This document shows, piece by piece, positions 8,020-17,184 of a stretch of 64,000 nucleotides of DNA. Each line of letters begins with the position of its first letter. Positions within the stretch are counted from its first letter, which is position 1. The stretch comes from Pseudonocardia sp. (GTDB taxonomy: Bacteria > Actinomycetota > Actinomycetes > Mycobacteriales > Pseudonocardiaceae): assembly GCF_029263155.1 (NCBI RefSeq), contig NZ_JAJCYB010000122.1:1-64000 (forward strand), in the 5' to 3' direction. The position numbers and the translations under genes were made by a program. Under the pieces are notes generated by a model that was given only the letters and a program-made list of their open reading frames with translations, made no database searches and was not told where the DNA came from.

Positions 8020-9353
8020 ACCCGCGTGTGCTCACCCGCCGCGGCTCGGGCCCGGCGGCGGGTGAGGGCCAGCACCACCAGCAGGGTCGTGGTGAACCAG
8101 ACGAAGGTGGCCCCGACGAACTGCTGCCCGGCCGACCACCCCAGCTCCACGCCGTTGTCGCGGGGCAGCCCCCACGTGTGCGGCGCCGTCGTGTAGACGA
8201 CGGCCATCGCGGCGGCCGCGAGCCACCACCCGGTGGACGCGCTCCGCCACGCGGTGGCCGCGACGACCAGCACCGCCGGGACGACCCACACCCAGTGGTG
8301 CGACCACGACGTCGGCGAGGCGAGCAGCGCGAGGGCCGCGGTGGTGACCAGGGCCAGCGGGGCGGGGGCGCGGCGGATCACCGGCACCAGCACGGCGAGC
8401 AGCGCGGCGGCCAGCACCAGCCACAGCACCGTGCGCAGCGGGCCGTCGACACCGGCCCGCACGAGCACCACGTAGAAGGTCTGGTTGGTGTAGAAGGGCG
8501 CGCCGCTCATGACGGACGTGGGGTTGTCGCGCCAGAACCGCAGCGACGCCTCCGGCAGGATCGCGAACGCGAGCAGCGTGGCCCCGACGCCGGTGGCCGC
8601 CGCCACCCCGGCGGCCTTGCGGTCCCCCCGCAGCAGGAAGAACAGCACGAACGCGGCCGGCGTCAGCTTGATCGCCGCGGCGATGCCGATGAGCATCCCC
8701 CGCGGCAGCCGGGTGCGCCGCGGCAGGCAGTCGGCGGCCACCAGCGCCATGAGCAGCAGGTTGATCTGGCCGTAGTCGATCGTCGAGTAGACCGGCTCCA
8801 GCAGGAACGCGAGCGGGAGGGCCGCCGAGGTGACCGAGACCGCACCCGCGGTGCCACCGGAGGGCCACAGCGCCCGCGCGGTGACGAACAGCGTGACGGC
8901 GATCGCCCCGGTGGACAGGGCCAGCAGCGCCGGCCACGCGACCATCCACGGGACGAGCGCGAAGGGCATCAGCAGCAGCGCCGCGAACGGCGGGTACAGG
9001 AACGGCAGGGAGATGTCGTTCTTGGTGAGCGGCAGCGTGCCGTAGAGGTCGCCACCACCGAGCAGCGCGTCGACCCCGAACCGGTAGACCTCGAGATCGA
9101 TGTGCCACCCGCCGACGCGGTCGACGACCAGCCACAGCGCGACCACGAGCGCCGGGATCGTGACCGGCAGCACCAGGAGGGGGCGGCGCAGCACATCGAG
9201 CGCACGTGCCCCGAGGCCGCCGGACACGACGTCGGACAACCCGCTGCTCCTCTGGCTCCGGACCGGTGACGACAGCCGCGGCGGCGCGCCCGGGACCGCG
9301 GGCCGGGAGCCCGATGGGCCCCGGCGCGATGCTGCTGTCAGGATCGCCGCCAT
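8016..9353 (-). CDS. GT87 alpha-1,2-mannosyltransferase (Rv2181/MptC-like)
   Basis: This 445-residue integral membrane protein has a basic, Pro/Ser-rich N terminus (about 50 residues) followed by about 10-12 hydrophobic segments. HIDLEVYRFGVDALLGGGDLY follows the first membrane span, and its Asp is the candidate catalytic Asp of GT-C enzymes. LPFLYPPFAALL is a typical GT87 block. GT87 enzymes add alpha-1,2-mannose to lipomannan/LAM from polyprenyl-phosphomannose in the periplasm. Rv2181, in the same M. tuberculosis neighbourhood, is the characterised relative. It converges on crtB with a 4-bp overlap. The exact acceptor here is inferred. Confidence 0.78.
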   Translation of the reverse strand: MAAILTAASRRGPSGSRPAVPGAPPRLSSPVRSQRSSGLSDVVSGGLGARALDVLRRPLLVLPVTIPALVVALWLVVDRVGGWHIDLEVYRFGVDALLGGGDLYGTLPLTKNDISLPFLYPPFAALLLMPFALVPWMVAWPALLALSTGAIAVTLFVTARALWPSGGTAGAVSVTSAALPLAFLLEPVYSTIDYGQINLLLMALVAADCLPRRTRLPRGMLIGIAAAIKLTPAAFVLFFLLRGDRKAAGVAAATGVGATLLAFAILPEASLRFWRDNPTSVMSGAPFYTNQTFYVVLVRAGVDGPLRTVLWLVLAAALLAVLVPVIRRAPAPLALVTTAALALLASPTSWSHHWVWVVPAVLVVAATAWRSASTGWWLAAAAMAVVYTTAPHTWGLPRDNGVELGWSAGQQFVGATFVWFTTTLLVVLALTRRRARAAAGEHTRV

Positions 9354-9409
9354 CCTAGCGGGCCGCGCGGGGGCGGCCCCGCTCGCGGCCGGCGCCGCCG
9401 GCGTGCCGC

Positions 9410-9775
9410 TCAGAACGCCATCGCCTGCGCGCGGCGCTTGACCTCGCGGTGGCGGCCGGCGCAGATGGAGGCCATCGGCGTGCCGGGCAGGGAGTCGTCC
9501 TCGGTGAACAGCCAGCGCAGGATCTCGGGGTCGGTGTAGCCGCCGTCGCGCAGCACGGTGATCGTGCCGGGCAGCCCCTTCACGACCTCGGCGCGCTCCG
9601 CACCGGTGACGAGGAAGTCGGCGGGCACCACGACCTCCCCACCGCGACGCAGCGAGAGGAGCTGCCCGTCACGCACCAGTTGGTGCACCCGGGACACGGG
9701 CTGGTTCAGCAGGGTTGCGACCTCGGCGACGGGTAGCGTGACCACGTCGTCGGCCAGAACGGACACCTCACTCAC
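9410..9775 (-). CDS. Rv2175c-like winged-helix DNA-binding protein
   Basis: This protein of about 121 residues has an N-terminal helix-turn-helix (LPVAEVATLLNQPVSRVHQL), a wing-like strand pair, and the C-terminal block ITVLRDGGYTDPEILRWLF shared with Rv2175c. It also ends as Rv2175c does, in RRAQAM plus an aromatic residue. In M. tuberculosis the protein is a DNA-binding substrate of the adjacent kinase PknL, and the gene is divergent from pknL here too. The start is uncertain: GTG 9775 lies 8 nt after a CATCGT hexamer (leaderless type), while ATG 9793 would add six residues but has no useful ribosome site. Target genes are unknown. Confidence 0.72.
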   Translation of the reverse strand: MSEVSVLADDVVTLPVAEVATLLNQPVSRVHQLVRDGQLLSLRRGGEVVVPADFLVTGAERAEVVKGLPGTITVLRDGGYTDPEILRWLFTEDDSLPGTPMASICAGRHREVKRRAQAMAF

Positions 9776-9852
9776 GCTGCGACACGATGCCATACTTCCG
9801 GTCGCCCGTCCGCCGCTTCCGCGCCCTCTCCGGGCATCCGGGCCGCCCCCGG

Positions 9853-9858
9853 TACCGT
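9853..9858 (+). promoter_or_regulatory. Predicted -10 box of pknL (leaderless)
   Basis: TACCGT is followed by exactly 7 nt and then the GTG at 9866. This is the TANNNT-N7-start arrangement of actinobacterial leaderless genes, and no Shine-Dalgarno lies between them. The transcript would begin at or next to the start codon. Confidence 0.5.
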
Positions 9859-9865
9859 CACGGTC

Positions 9866-11596
9866 GTGAACGCCCCGCCCGCCGCGCTGCTCGACGCGCG
9901 CTACCGGCTCGGTCCGGTGATCGCGCGCGGCGGCATGTCCACGGTCTACCGGGGCACCGACACGCGGCTGGAGCGGCCCGTGGCGATCAAGGTGATGGAC
10001 CCCCGGCTGGCCGGGGACCCGGCCTTCCGCACCCGGTTCGAACGCGAGGCCCGGTCGGCGGCGCGGATCGACCACCCGGCGGTCGTCGACGTCCACGACC
10101 AGGGCGACGACACCCACGGCGCCGAGCCCGTCCTGTTCCTGGTGATGGAGCTGGTCGAGGGCGGCACCCTGCGGGACGTGATCCGGCTGCGCGGCCAGCT
10201 GGGGGTGCCGGGCGCGATCGCCGTGCTGGAGCCGGTCCTCGCCGGGCTCGCCGAGGCCCACCGGCTCGGGCTGGTGCACCGCGACGTCAAGCCCGAGAAC
10301 GTGCTGATCAGCTACACCGGCGATGTGAAGGTCGCCGACTTCGGGCTGGTCGTCGCCGCCGCCCAGGCCGGCGCCAGCCACGTCGGCACCATCATGGGCA
10401 CGGTCGCCTACCTCTCCCCCGAGCAGGTGGCCACCGGCGCGGCCGATCCCCGCAGCGACGTCTACGCCGCGGGCGTCCTGCTCTACGAACTGCTCACCGG
10501 CACCCCGCCCTACGTGGGCGACACCGCGATCTCCGTGGCGTTCCGGCACGTCAACGACCGGGTACCGGCCCCCTCGCTGATCGCCGGGGACGTGCCCCCC
10601 GAGCTCGACGCGCTCGTGCTGCGCGCCACCGACCGCGATCCGGCCCGCCGCCCCGCCGACGCGGGCGCGCTGCTCGCCGAGCTCCGCCAGGTCGCCCACC
10701 ACCTCGAGGTGCCGCGCGTCCCGGCGCCCGCTCCGCCACCACCGCCGGTGGAGCGGCAGGACACGATCCCGCACCCGCCGCCGATCCCCGGCCCGCGCGG
10801 CACCCGGGCGCTGCCCTCCCCGGCGGCGCCGCCGTCCCCGTCCGACGACGACGGTCCCGCCCCGCACGTCCGCGAGCGCCGTCGCAGCAGGCGGATGTTC
10901 GGCGCCGGGATCGCGGTGGTGCTCGTCCTCGCCCTGCTGGCGGCCACCGCCGCGTGGTGGCTGGGCACCGGTCGCTGGACCGAGGTACCACCGCTGGTGG
11001 GCGTGCAGCAGACGGCGGCCCAGCAGCTGCTCACCGAGGCCGACCTGGTGGTCGGCGGCGTCACCCGGGTCTTCGACGACGCCGCGCCCGCCGGGCAGGT
11101 CACCCGCACCGACCCGCCGGGGGGCCGCCTGCTGCGCGGCTCCTCGGTGTCGCTCACCGTCTCCACCGGCCGCCCCACCGTTCCCGCGATCGAGGCCGGG
11201 ACCGCGATCGCCGACGCCGAGCAGCGGATCCGCGACGCGGGACTCAACCCGGTGCAGAGCACCGCCGCCCGCGAGTTCGACGACACCGTCCCCGAGGGCG
11301 CGGTCATCCGCACCGAGCCCGCGGCCGGGGAGGCGGTGGCGATCGGGGCGGCCGTCACCCTCGTGGTCAGCCGCGGGGTGGAGCCACCGCCCGAGCCGCA
11401 GGTCGCCACCGTGCCCCTGCTGCTGGGCCGGGAGCTGTCCGAGGCGCGCGAGCTGCTCGAGGGCGCCGGTCTCGGCGTCGAGGTGCGCTCCGCGCTGCCC
11501 TTCGGCGTGCGCGAGAACCCGCAGGTGATCGGCCAGAACCCGCAGCCCGGCACCATCGTCGACGCCGGAACGACGGTCGTCCTCGACACGCTGTAG
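9866..11596 (+). CDS. pknL: Serine/threonine protein kinase PknL with PASTA repeats
   Basis: This 576-residue receptor kinase has its kinase domain at residues 12-280: Gly loop ARGGMST, catalytic Lys42 (AIK), HRD at 138-140, DFG at 158-160 and APE-like SPEQ near 184. A Pro-rich linker (about 283-335) and one membrane span (about 345-365) follow. The exterior part holds three PASTA repeats (about 372-437, 440-510 and 511-576), which bind muropeptides or lipid II in related kinases. M. tuberculosis PknL (about 399 residues) lacks PASTA repeats, so this form is longer. It is divergent from the Rv2175c-like gene, its probable substrate, and convergent with aroG. Confidence 0.9.
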   Translation: MNAPPAALLDARYRLGPVIARGGMSTVYRGTDTRLERPVAIKVMDPRLAGDPAFRTRFEREARSAARIDHPAVVDVHDQGDDTHGAEPVLFLVMELVEGGTLRDVIRLRGQLGVPGAIAVLEPVLAGLAEAHRLGLVHRDVKPENVLISYTGDVKVADFGLVVAAAQAGASHVGTIMGTVAYLSPEQVATGAADPRSDVYAAGVLLYELLTGTPPYVGDTAISVAFRHVNDRVPAPSLIAGDVPPELDALVLRATDRDPARRPADAGALLAELRQVAHHLEVPRVPAPAPPPPPVERQDTIPHPPPIPGPRGTRALPSPAAPPSPSDDDGPAPHVRERRRSRRMFGAGIAVVLVLALLAATAAWWLGTGRWTEVPPLVGVQQTAAQQLLTEADLVVGGVTRVFDDAAPAGQVTRTDPPGGRLLRGSSVSLTVSTGRPTVPAIEAGTAIADAEQRIRDAGLNPVQSTAAREFDDTVPEGAVIRTEPAAGEAVAIGAAVTLVVSRGVEPPPEPQVATVPLLLGRELSEARELLEGAGLGVEVRSALPFGVRENPQVIGQNPQPGTIVDAGTTVVLDTL

Positions 11597-11633
11597 GGCC
11601 CCGACCCGCAGGATCCGCGACCGGACGGGGTGG

Positions 11634-13022
11634 TCAGCCGCGCAGCATCTCCGCCACCAGGAACGCCAGCTCCAGCGACTGCTGGGTGTTCAGGCGCGGG
11701 TCGCACGCCGTCTCGTACCGGCCGCCCAGGTCGGCATCCGAGATCTCCTGCGCCCCGCCCAGGCACTCCGTGACGTCCTCGCCGGTGACCTCGACGTGGA
11801 TGCCGCCCGGGTGGGTGCCCAGGCCGTGGTGCACCTCGAAGAAGCCCTGCACCTCGTCGACGATGCGGTCGAAGTGGCGGGTCTTGTAGCCGGAGGTGGA
11901 CTCGACGGTGTTGCCGTGCATCGGGTCGCACTGCCAGATGACCTTGTGCCCGGAGGCCTCGACCTTCTCCACGATCGACGGCAGCACGTCGCGGACCTTG
12001 CCGTTGCCCATCCGGGAGATCAGCGTGAGCCGGCCCGGGGTGCCGCGCGGGTCGAGCCGCTCGACGTACTCCACGGCCTGCTCGGGCGTGGTGGTCGGGC
12101 CGATCTTGAGGCCGATCGGGTTGGACAGCAGCTCGGCGAAGGCGATGTGCGCGCCGTCGAGCTGTCGGGTGCGCTCCCCGATCCACAGGAAGTGCGCCGA
12201 CAGGTCGTAGAGGCGGGCCTCCCCTCGGGTGTCGTCCAGGCGCAGCAGTGCGCGCTCGTAGTCGAGCAGCAGCGCCTCGTGCGAGGCGTAGAACTCCACG
12301 CTGTGCAGGTTGTGGTCCTCGACCCCGCAGGCGTCCATGAACCGGACGGCCCGCTCGATCTCCGCGGCGATCGCCTCGTACCGCTCCCCCGCCGCCGACG
12401 TGCGGACGAAGTCCTTGTTCCAGTCGTGCACCGTGGTCAGATCGGCCATGCCGGTGGCGGTCAGCGCGCGCACCAGGTTCATCGCCGCGCTCGCGTTGGC
12501 GTAGGCGCGCACCATGCGCGACGGGTCCGCCCGACGCGCCTCGGGATGCGCGACGATCGAGTGCACGATGTCGCCGCGGTAGGACGGCAGGCCCAGCGCG
12601 TCCACCGGCGAGCTGCGCGGCTTCGCGTACTGCCCGGCGATCCGGCCGACCTTCACCACCGGCGTGGAGGCGCCGTAGGTCAGCACGATCGCCATCTGCA
12701 GCAGCGTGCGGATCGTGGCGCGGATGTGGGGCTCGGTGTTGTCGACGAAGGTCTCCGCGCAGTCCCCGCCCTGGAGCAGGAACGCCTTGCCGTTCGCGAC
12801 GTCGGCCAGCCGCTGCTGCAGCCGGTCGACCTCGGGGGGCAGGGTCACCGGCGGCACGCTCTCCAGGACCGTGCGGACGTGCGCGACCTCGGCGGCCTCG
12901 GGCCAGTCCGGTTGCTGCGCCGCGGGGCGCGCCAGCGCGTCGTCCAGGCGGCCGCGCAGGTCGGCGGGCAGCGGGGGGAGCTCGGGAAGCACTTCGACCG
13001 GGGCGTCGACGGTCCAGTTCAC
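11634..13022 (-). CDS. aroG: Class II DAHP synthase
   Basis: This 462-residue plant-type (class II) 3-deoxy-D-arabino-heptulosonate-7-phosphate synthase condenses PEP with erythrose 4-phosphate to start the shikimate pathway. Conserved blocks include LLQGGDCAETF (metal-binding Cys), RIAGQYAKPRS, TYGAS and QCDPMHGNTV. I chose GTG 13022 because VNWTVDAP matches where family members start and the length equals M. tuberculosis AroG. An upstream in-frame ATG at 13139 would add 39 atypical residues. Position after pknL and before the Rv2179c exonuclease is conserved with mycobacteria. No leader peptide or attenuator was seen. Confidence 0.92.
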   Translation of the reverse strand: MNWTVDAPVEVLPELPPLPADLRGRLDDALARPAAQQPDWPEAAEVAHVRTVLESVPPVTLPPEVDRLQQRLADVANGKAFLLQGGDCAETFVDNTEPHIRATIRTLLQMAIVLTYGASTPVVKVGRIAGQYAKPRSSPVDALGLPSYRGDIVHSIVAHPEARRADPSRMVRAYANASAAMNLVRALTATGMADLTTVHDWNKDFVRTSAAGERYEAIAAEIERAVRFMDACGVEDHNLHSVEFYASHEALLLDYERALLRLDDTRGEARLYDLSAHFLWIGERTRQLDGAHIAFAELLSNPIGLKIGPTTTPEQAVEYVERLDPRGTPGRLTLISRMGNGKVRDVLPSIVEKVEASGHKVIWQCDPMHGNTVESTSGYKTRHFDRIVDEVQGFFEVHHGLGTHPGGIHVEVTGEDVTECLGGAQEISDADLGGRYETACDPRLNTQQSLELAFLVAEMLRG

Positions 13023-13166
13023 GCCGACCAGCCTAAGCCGTCGGCGCGGCGACGCGCCGACCGGGACGGATCCACCCGGACGCCGCGTTTGGCCACCGGA
13101 TCGCGCCGGTCGGCCGTCACCCGAACGGCCCGATTCCACTGAGGACGGTTGCGGCTACCCCGTCCC

Positions 13167-13316
13167 ATGACAACTCTGCTCTACATCCTGGGCGTCGTGC
13201 TCGTCGTCGCCGGCATCGTCGCCATCGTTCGCAAGCAGCTGCTCTGGGGCATCGTGCTCATCGTCGTGGGCCTCATCGTGGGGCCCGGGCTGGGGGTCGC
13301 CGGCATCGGCGCGTGA
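13167..13316 (+). CDS. Small hydrophobic membrane protein (49 aa)
   Basis: This ATG-to-TGA reading frame of 49 codons has two hydrophobic segments (about residues 4-20 and 26-45) split by the turn VRKQLLWG, and a glycine-rich end with GPGLGVAGIG. Such two-span mini-proteins with a Gly-Pro-Gly C terminus are common in actinobacteria and have no assigned role. It lies alone between the divergent aroG start and the exonuclease stop. No strong Shine-Dalgarno is visible. The hydrophobic, low-charge composition and codon-position GC pattern support a real gene. Confidence 0.62.
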   Translation: MTTLLYILGVVLVVAGIVAIVRKQLLWGIVLIVVGLIVGPGLGVAGIGA

Positions 13317-13334
13317 CCGGCGGATGGCCGCCCG

Positions 13335-13826
13335 TCACGAGCGGGCGGCCACCGCCGACTCGATGGCCTCCCAGCGGCGCAGGTTGAGGCGGGCGTCGGC
13401 CAGGGCGTCGTGCGCGTCGGACGTGGGGGTGGGCAGCGGCGGACGGCCTGCCTCCTCCCAGCGCTGGCGCAGCTCGCGGGTGAACCGCGGCAACGCCCGG
13501 GGCAGCGCCGTCATCGAACCCCACAGCTGGCACAGCGCCACGTGGTCGTAGGCCGCGATCCAGGCCCACAGCTCCACCTCGCCGCCCGGGGCGGTGACGA
13601 ACTCCAGCAGGTCGGCGCGCAGGCGGCTGCGCGAGCGCCACGCCGGGTCGGCGGGCGAGGGCAGCTTGGGCAGCACGTTGCGACGCACCCAGTCCCCCGC
13701 CCGCGATCCGTCGAACTCCGTGGACACCGCGTAGAACTCGCTGCCGTCCTCACCGACCACACCGATCGACACCAGATCGATGGTGGTGCCGTCCTCGATG
13801 AACTCGCAGTCGTAGAAGAAGCGCAC
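13335..13826 (-). CDS. RNase T-like 3'-5' exonuclease (Rv2179c family)
   Basis: This 163-residue DEDDh-type nuclease begins with FFYDCEFIEDG, giving the first catalytic Asp6 and Glu8. A middle Asp lies in IAAYDHVAL (about residue 92), and the C-terminal His-Asp pair is in SDAHDALADARLN (about residues 135-147). Rv2179c defines the actinobacterial family and is a 3'-5' exoribonuclease. The length is close to Rv2179c, and the gene is in the same place relative to aroG. The start is the only ATG directly before the first beta strand. All expected acidic residues are present, so it should be active. Confidence 0.85.
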   Translation of the reverse strand: MRFFYDCEFIEDGTTIDLVSIGVVGEDGSEFYAVSTEFDGSRAGDWVRRNVLPKLPSPADPAWRSRSRLRADLLEFVTAPGGEVELWAWIAAYDHVALCQLWGSMTALPRALPRFTRELRQRWEEAGRPPLPTPTSDAHDALADARLNLRRWEAIESAVAARS

Positions 13827-13960
13827 GTGGCGAGGCTAGTCGCCGGCCCGACGCAGACCCAATCGGCGGCTGTTAACACCGGAGTCACCGGAGCCGATAA
13901 CCGGTGCAGGGCCCCAGGTGCCAGACCCGCACGTGGCCCGTCGCGGACTTCGGGGGGCCG

Positions 13961-15817
13961 ATGACCGTCCAGGCGTACGAGCCCGCACCGACGCGCGTCC
14001 GCGCCGTGCTGGGGCCCCCGGTCGCGGTCGGGATCGTCGTGTTCGCGCTGGGCACGGCCGCGGTCCTGCTCGCCCCGAGGGGCACCGAGGTGGCCGCGTG
14101 GTGGCCCGCGGCCGGGGTCGCGGTCGCCGCCGTCGCCCTGAACACCGGGCGCTCGCGGCTGCTGATCCTGCTCACGGTCGCGCTGGCCGGCTTCGCCGCG
14201 AACCTCGCGGGCGGTCGGGGACCGGTGACGGCGGCGGCGTTCGCCCTCGCCAACACGGCCGAGGCGGCCGTCGCGGGCGCGCTGCTCACCCGCTCGGGCC
14301 CGCCGGTGCTGCGTACGCTGCCCGATCTCGCCCGGTTGTTCGCGGCTGCCGCGGCAGGCGCCGTGCTGGCCGCCGGCATCGCCGCCGGGGCGGTCGGGCT
14401 GCAGTCCGGCGGCGTGCCGTGGACGGTGTGGTGGTCGGTCGCCGCCGGACACGGTGCCGCGGTCGTGGTGCTGGTGCCGCTGGTCATGATCGTGCCCGCC
14501 CGGCCGGCCACGGTGCGGGCCCCCGAGGCGTTCGCGCTGTGGGCCGGCGTGATCGTCACGACGGTCGCGGTCTTCACCCTCCCGCTGCCGCTGACGTTCG
14601 TCCCGGTGGCGGTGCTGGTCGGCACCGGCCTGCGGCTCGGCGTCCGCACCGCGGCGGCGCAGCTCGTCGTGGTCGGCGTGCTGGTCGCGGGGCTCAGCGC
14701 GCTCGGATCCGGCCCCTTCGCCCAGGCGGGCCGGCTGCTCGGGCCCGGCACCACCGGGGCACTCGTCGCCGGGTTCCTGGCCGCGTGCGCCCTGGTCGTG
14801 CTCGCGCTGGCCGTCTCCGCCTCCCTGCGGGAGCGCGCCACCCGCGCGCTCGCCGACCAGCGGCTGTTCGAGCGGGCCGTGCTCGCCGCGAGCCCGGACG
14901 TCATCTTCGTCATCGATGTCCGGACGCGGTCCACCCTGTGGCTGTCCCGGACCCTGACCGAGCTGCTCGGTCACCGGCCCGAGGACGTCGTCGCGCTCGG
15001 CGGCGACGTGGCCGACGCGCTGGTGCACCCCGAGGACGTCGACCGGATGCGCGCCGTCGACGCCGCGGCGTGCCTGGTGGGCGACGGCGAGGTCCGCAAG
15101 CTGCGCCTGCGGACCCGGCACGGCGACGGCGGCTACCGCTGGATCTCGCGGCGTGTCACGCCGTTCGCCCGCGACACCGACGGGACCGTCACCCAGCTGC
15201 TGGGTGTGGCGCGGGACGTGACCGAGAACGTGGCGCTGGAGGAGCGCCTGGCCGCCGCCGCCCTGCACGACCCGCTCACCGGGCTGCCCAACCGCCGGTT
15301 GCTCACCGATCGTCTCGCCATCGCGCTGCATCGCAGCGCCCGCGGCCACTCCCCCGTGGCCGTGCTGTTCTGCGACCTCGACGGCTTCAAGCACGTCAAC
15401 GACACGGCGGGGCACGTGGCGGGGGATGCGGTGCTGCGCGCGACCGCGAAGCGGCTGCGCGCCGTCCTGCGCCCCCAGGACACCGTCGCGCGGGTGGGCG
15501 GCGACGAGTTCGTGTGCGTGCTCGACGCGGCCCGGCGTACGGCGCCACCCGATCTCGCCGCCGCCGAGGCCCGCAGGCAGGCGCGGACGGTCGCGTGGCG
15601 CATCGTCGCCGCGGTGGCCCAGCCGGTCGATGTCGACGGCACCACCGTGCGCGTGTCGGTGAGCGTGGGGATCACGCTCGCCCGCGCGGGCGACGACCCC
15701 GGGTCCGCGCTGCGCGACGCGGACCGCGCGATGTACCGGGCGAAGGGGCGGGGCAAGGGCCGCCACGAGGAGTTCGACGAGCAGGCCCCGTGGCCGGTCG
15801 GCACGGTGGCGGGATAG
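13961..15817 (+). CDS. Diguanylate cyclase with MASE1 sensor and PAS domain
   Basis: This protein of about 618 residues has eight or so N-terminal hydrophobic segments with the MASE1 signature WWPAAGVAVA (residues about 30-290), a PAS domain (about 300-420, with YRWISRRVTPF and a PAC-like end), then a GGDEF domain. The catalytic GGDEF is intact at 513-517. An RxxD product-inhibition site (RPQD, 504-507) lies five residues before it, so a regulated c-di-GMP synthase is expected. ATG 13961 was chosen because GGGGGG lies 5-10 bases upstream; an upstream in-frame ATG at 13904 would add 19 unlikely residues. No EAL domain is attached. Confidence 0.87.
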   Translation: MTVQAYEPAPTRVRAVLGPPVAVGIVVFALGTAAVLLAPRGTEVAAWWPAAGVAVAAVALNTGRSRLLILLTVALAGFAANLAGGRGPVTAAAFALANTAEAAVAGALLTRSGPPVLRTLPDLARLFAAAAAGAVLAAGIAAGAVGLQSGGVPWTVWWSVAAGHGAAVVVLVPLVMIVPARPATVRAPEAFALWAGVIVTTVAVFTLPLPLTFVPVAVLVGTGLRLGVRTAAAQLVVVGVLVAGLSALGSGPFAQAGRLLGPGTTGALVAGFLAACALVVLALAVSASLRERATRALADQRLFERAVLAASPDVIFVIDVRTRSTLWLSRTLTELLGHRPEDVVALGGDVADALVHPEDVDRMRAVDAAACLVGDGEVRKLRLRTRHGDGGYRWISRRVTPFARDTDGTVTQLLGVARDVTENVALEERLAAAALHDPLTGLPNRRLLTDRLAIALHRSARGHSPVAVLFCDLDGFKHVNDTAGHVAGDAVLRATAKRLRAVLRPQDTVARVGGDEFVCVLDAARRTAPPDLAAAEARRQARTVAWRIVAAVAQPVDVDGTTVRVSVSVGITLARAGDDPGSALRDADRAMYRAKGRGKGRHEEFDEQAPWPVGTVAG

Positions 15818-15856
15818 TCGCTCACGGCCGGAGGCCGGTGTCGCGGGCGACGCGGC

Positions 15857-16618
15857 TCAGCTGGCGCGACTGTCCGGGATCGTCGGGGGGGAGGCGGGCG
15901 GGGGCGGCATCACGGCCGGATCACCGCCCGCCTTCGCGGCCTTGGCCGCACGTTCCTTCACCGACGCCGCGTACATGTCGACGTAGGTCTGACCGGACAG
16001 CTCCATCAGCGCGTACATGATCTCGTCGGTCATCGACCGCTCGATGAACCGGTCGCCCTCCATCCCGGCGTAGCGGGTGAAGTCCAGCGGCTCCCCCACG
16101 ACGATCCGCACCTTGCGGGGGCGCCACATCCGCGACCCGATCGGGTTGACCCGGTCGGTGCCGATCATCGCGACCGGCACCACCGGCACCCCGGCCTCCA
16201 GGGTCATCCGGGCCACCCCGGTCTTGCCCTTGTAGAGCCGCCCGTCGGGCGAGCGGGTGCCCTCCGGGTAGATGCCGAGCAGCTTGCCGTCACGCAGCAC
16301 CCGCACGGCGGTGTCCATCGCGTCGCGGGCGGCGGATCCGCCGGAGCGGTCGATCGGGATCTGCCCGACCCCGGTGAAGAAGGCCTTCTTGAGCCGCCCG
16401 ACCAGGCCGGGCTGGGTGAAGTACTCCGCCTTCGCCGGGAACGTGATCCGGCGCGGCACCACGAGCGGCAGGACGAAGGAGTCGACGACGGCGAGGTGGT
16501 TGCTGGCGAGGATCGCTCCACCGGTCTCGGGGATGTTGTCCAGTCCGGTGATCGTGGGGCGGCAGAACAGCCGCAGCAGCGGACCGAGCAGCACGAACTT
16601 GGACCACCAGTACAGCAC
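15857..16618 (-). CDS. plsC: 1-acyl-sn-glycerol-3-phosphate acyltransferase (PlsC family)
   Basis: This 253-residue membrane-associated acyltransferase (Rv2182c position) should acylate lysophosphatidate in phospholipid or phosphatidylinositol-mannoside synthesis. The catalytic HX4D motif is NHLAVVDS (about residues 41-48). YPEGTRSPDGRLYKGKTG (about 119-136) is the glycerol-phosphate binding block. The protein starts with an amphipathic or membrane segment, YWWSKFVLLGPLLRL. The GTG start at 16618 has AAGG close upstream and matches the usual start two or three residues before YWWSK-like sequences. The C terminus is Pro/Ala-rich and variable. Confidence 0.87.
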   Translation of the reverse strand: MLYWWSKFVLLGPLLRLFCRPTITGLDNIPETGGAILASNHLAVVDSFVLPLVVPRRITFPAKAEYFTQPGLVGRLKKAFFTGVGQIPIDRSGGSAARDAMDTAVRVLRDGKLLGIYPEGTRSPDGRLYKGKTGVARMTLEAGVPVVPVAMIGTDRVNPIGSRMWRPRKVRIVVGEPLDFTRYAGMEGDRFIERSMTDEIMYALMELSGQTYVDMYAASVKERAAKAAKAGGDPAVMPPPPASPPTIPDSRAS

Positions 16619-16784
16619 CTTGGCGTGCCCCCTTCACCGCGACGAGGCCAGCCTACGGACGGGCGGCGCGGCACGACAACGGGCCGCGCCGTCCACCGGT
16701 TCCGCACGGCGGCGGGGCGTGTCAGGATGGTCCCGACCCGCCGCGCACGCTCCCCGGCGGCGGGTGACGCGGTGAGGAGGTGCG

Positions 16785-17183
16785 GTGGACCGGGATCCCG
16801 ACGAGCGACCGCACTCCGGCGAGGGTGTCGACGGCTTCGAGGCGATCGTGTCCGGGCTCCGCGGCGAGGGCGGGCTGCCCGAGTGGCCCGACGACGGCGT
16901 CGTGCGCCCCTACGCCCCCGCCCCCGCCCCCGCCGACGACGACCACTTCGTGCCCCCGGAGCCGCCACCCCTGCCGCGCATCGGGCCGCCGGCCGCGGTG
17001 GGCCTCGGACTGCTCCTGCTCGGCTTCGTCCTGGTCGCCGCACCGGGATGGGTGGGCGTGTCGGCCTCCTACGGCCTCCCGCTGGGCCTGCTGACCCTCG
17101 CCGCCGGACTGGGCTGGCTGGTGCTGCGTCTCTGGCCGTCCCCGCCGGGACCGGGCGACCGCGACGACGGTGCGGTGCTCTGA
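16785..17183 (+). CDS. Conserved hypothetical protein with two membrane segments
   Basis: This 132-residue protein has an acidic, Pro-rich N-terminal half (to about residue 68) and two hydrophobic segments (about 70-90 and 95-118) with a short loop between them, then an acidic tail. The GTG start is well supported by GAGGAGG at 16774-16780, four bases upstream. I do not recognise a functional family. It lies downstream of, and divergent from, plsC, and converges on the MFS gene with essentially no gap. The cytoplasmic, disordered acidic front is the main feature. A role cannot be proposed. Confidence 0.65.
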   Translation: MDRDPDERPHSGEGVDGFEAIVSGLRGEGGLPEWPDDGVVRPYAPAPAPADDDHFVPPEPPPLPRIGPPAAVGLGLLLLGFVLVAAPGWVGVSASYGLPLGLLTLAAGLGWLVLRLWPSPPGPGDRDDGAVL

Positions 17184-17184
17184 C

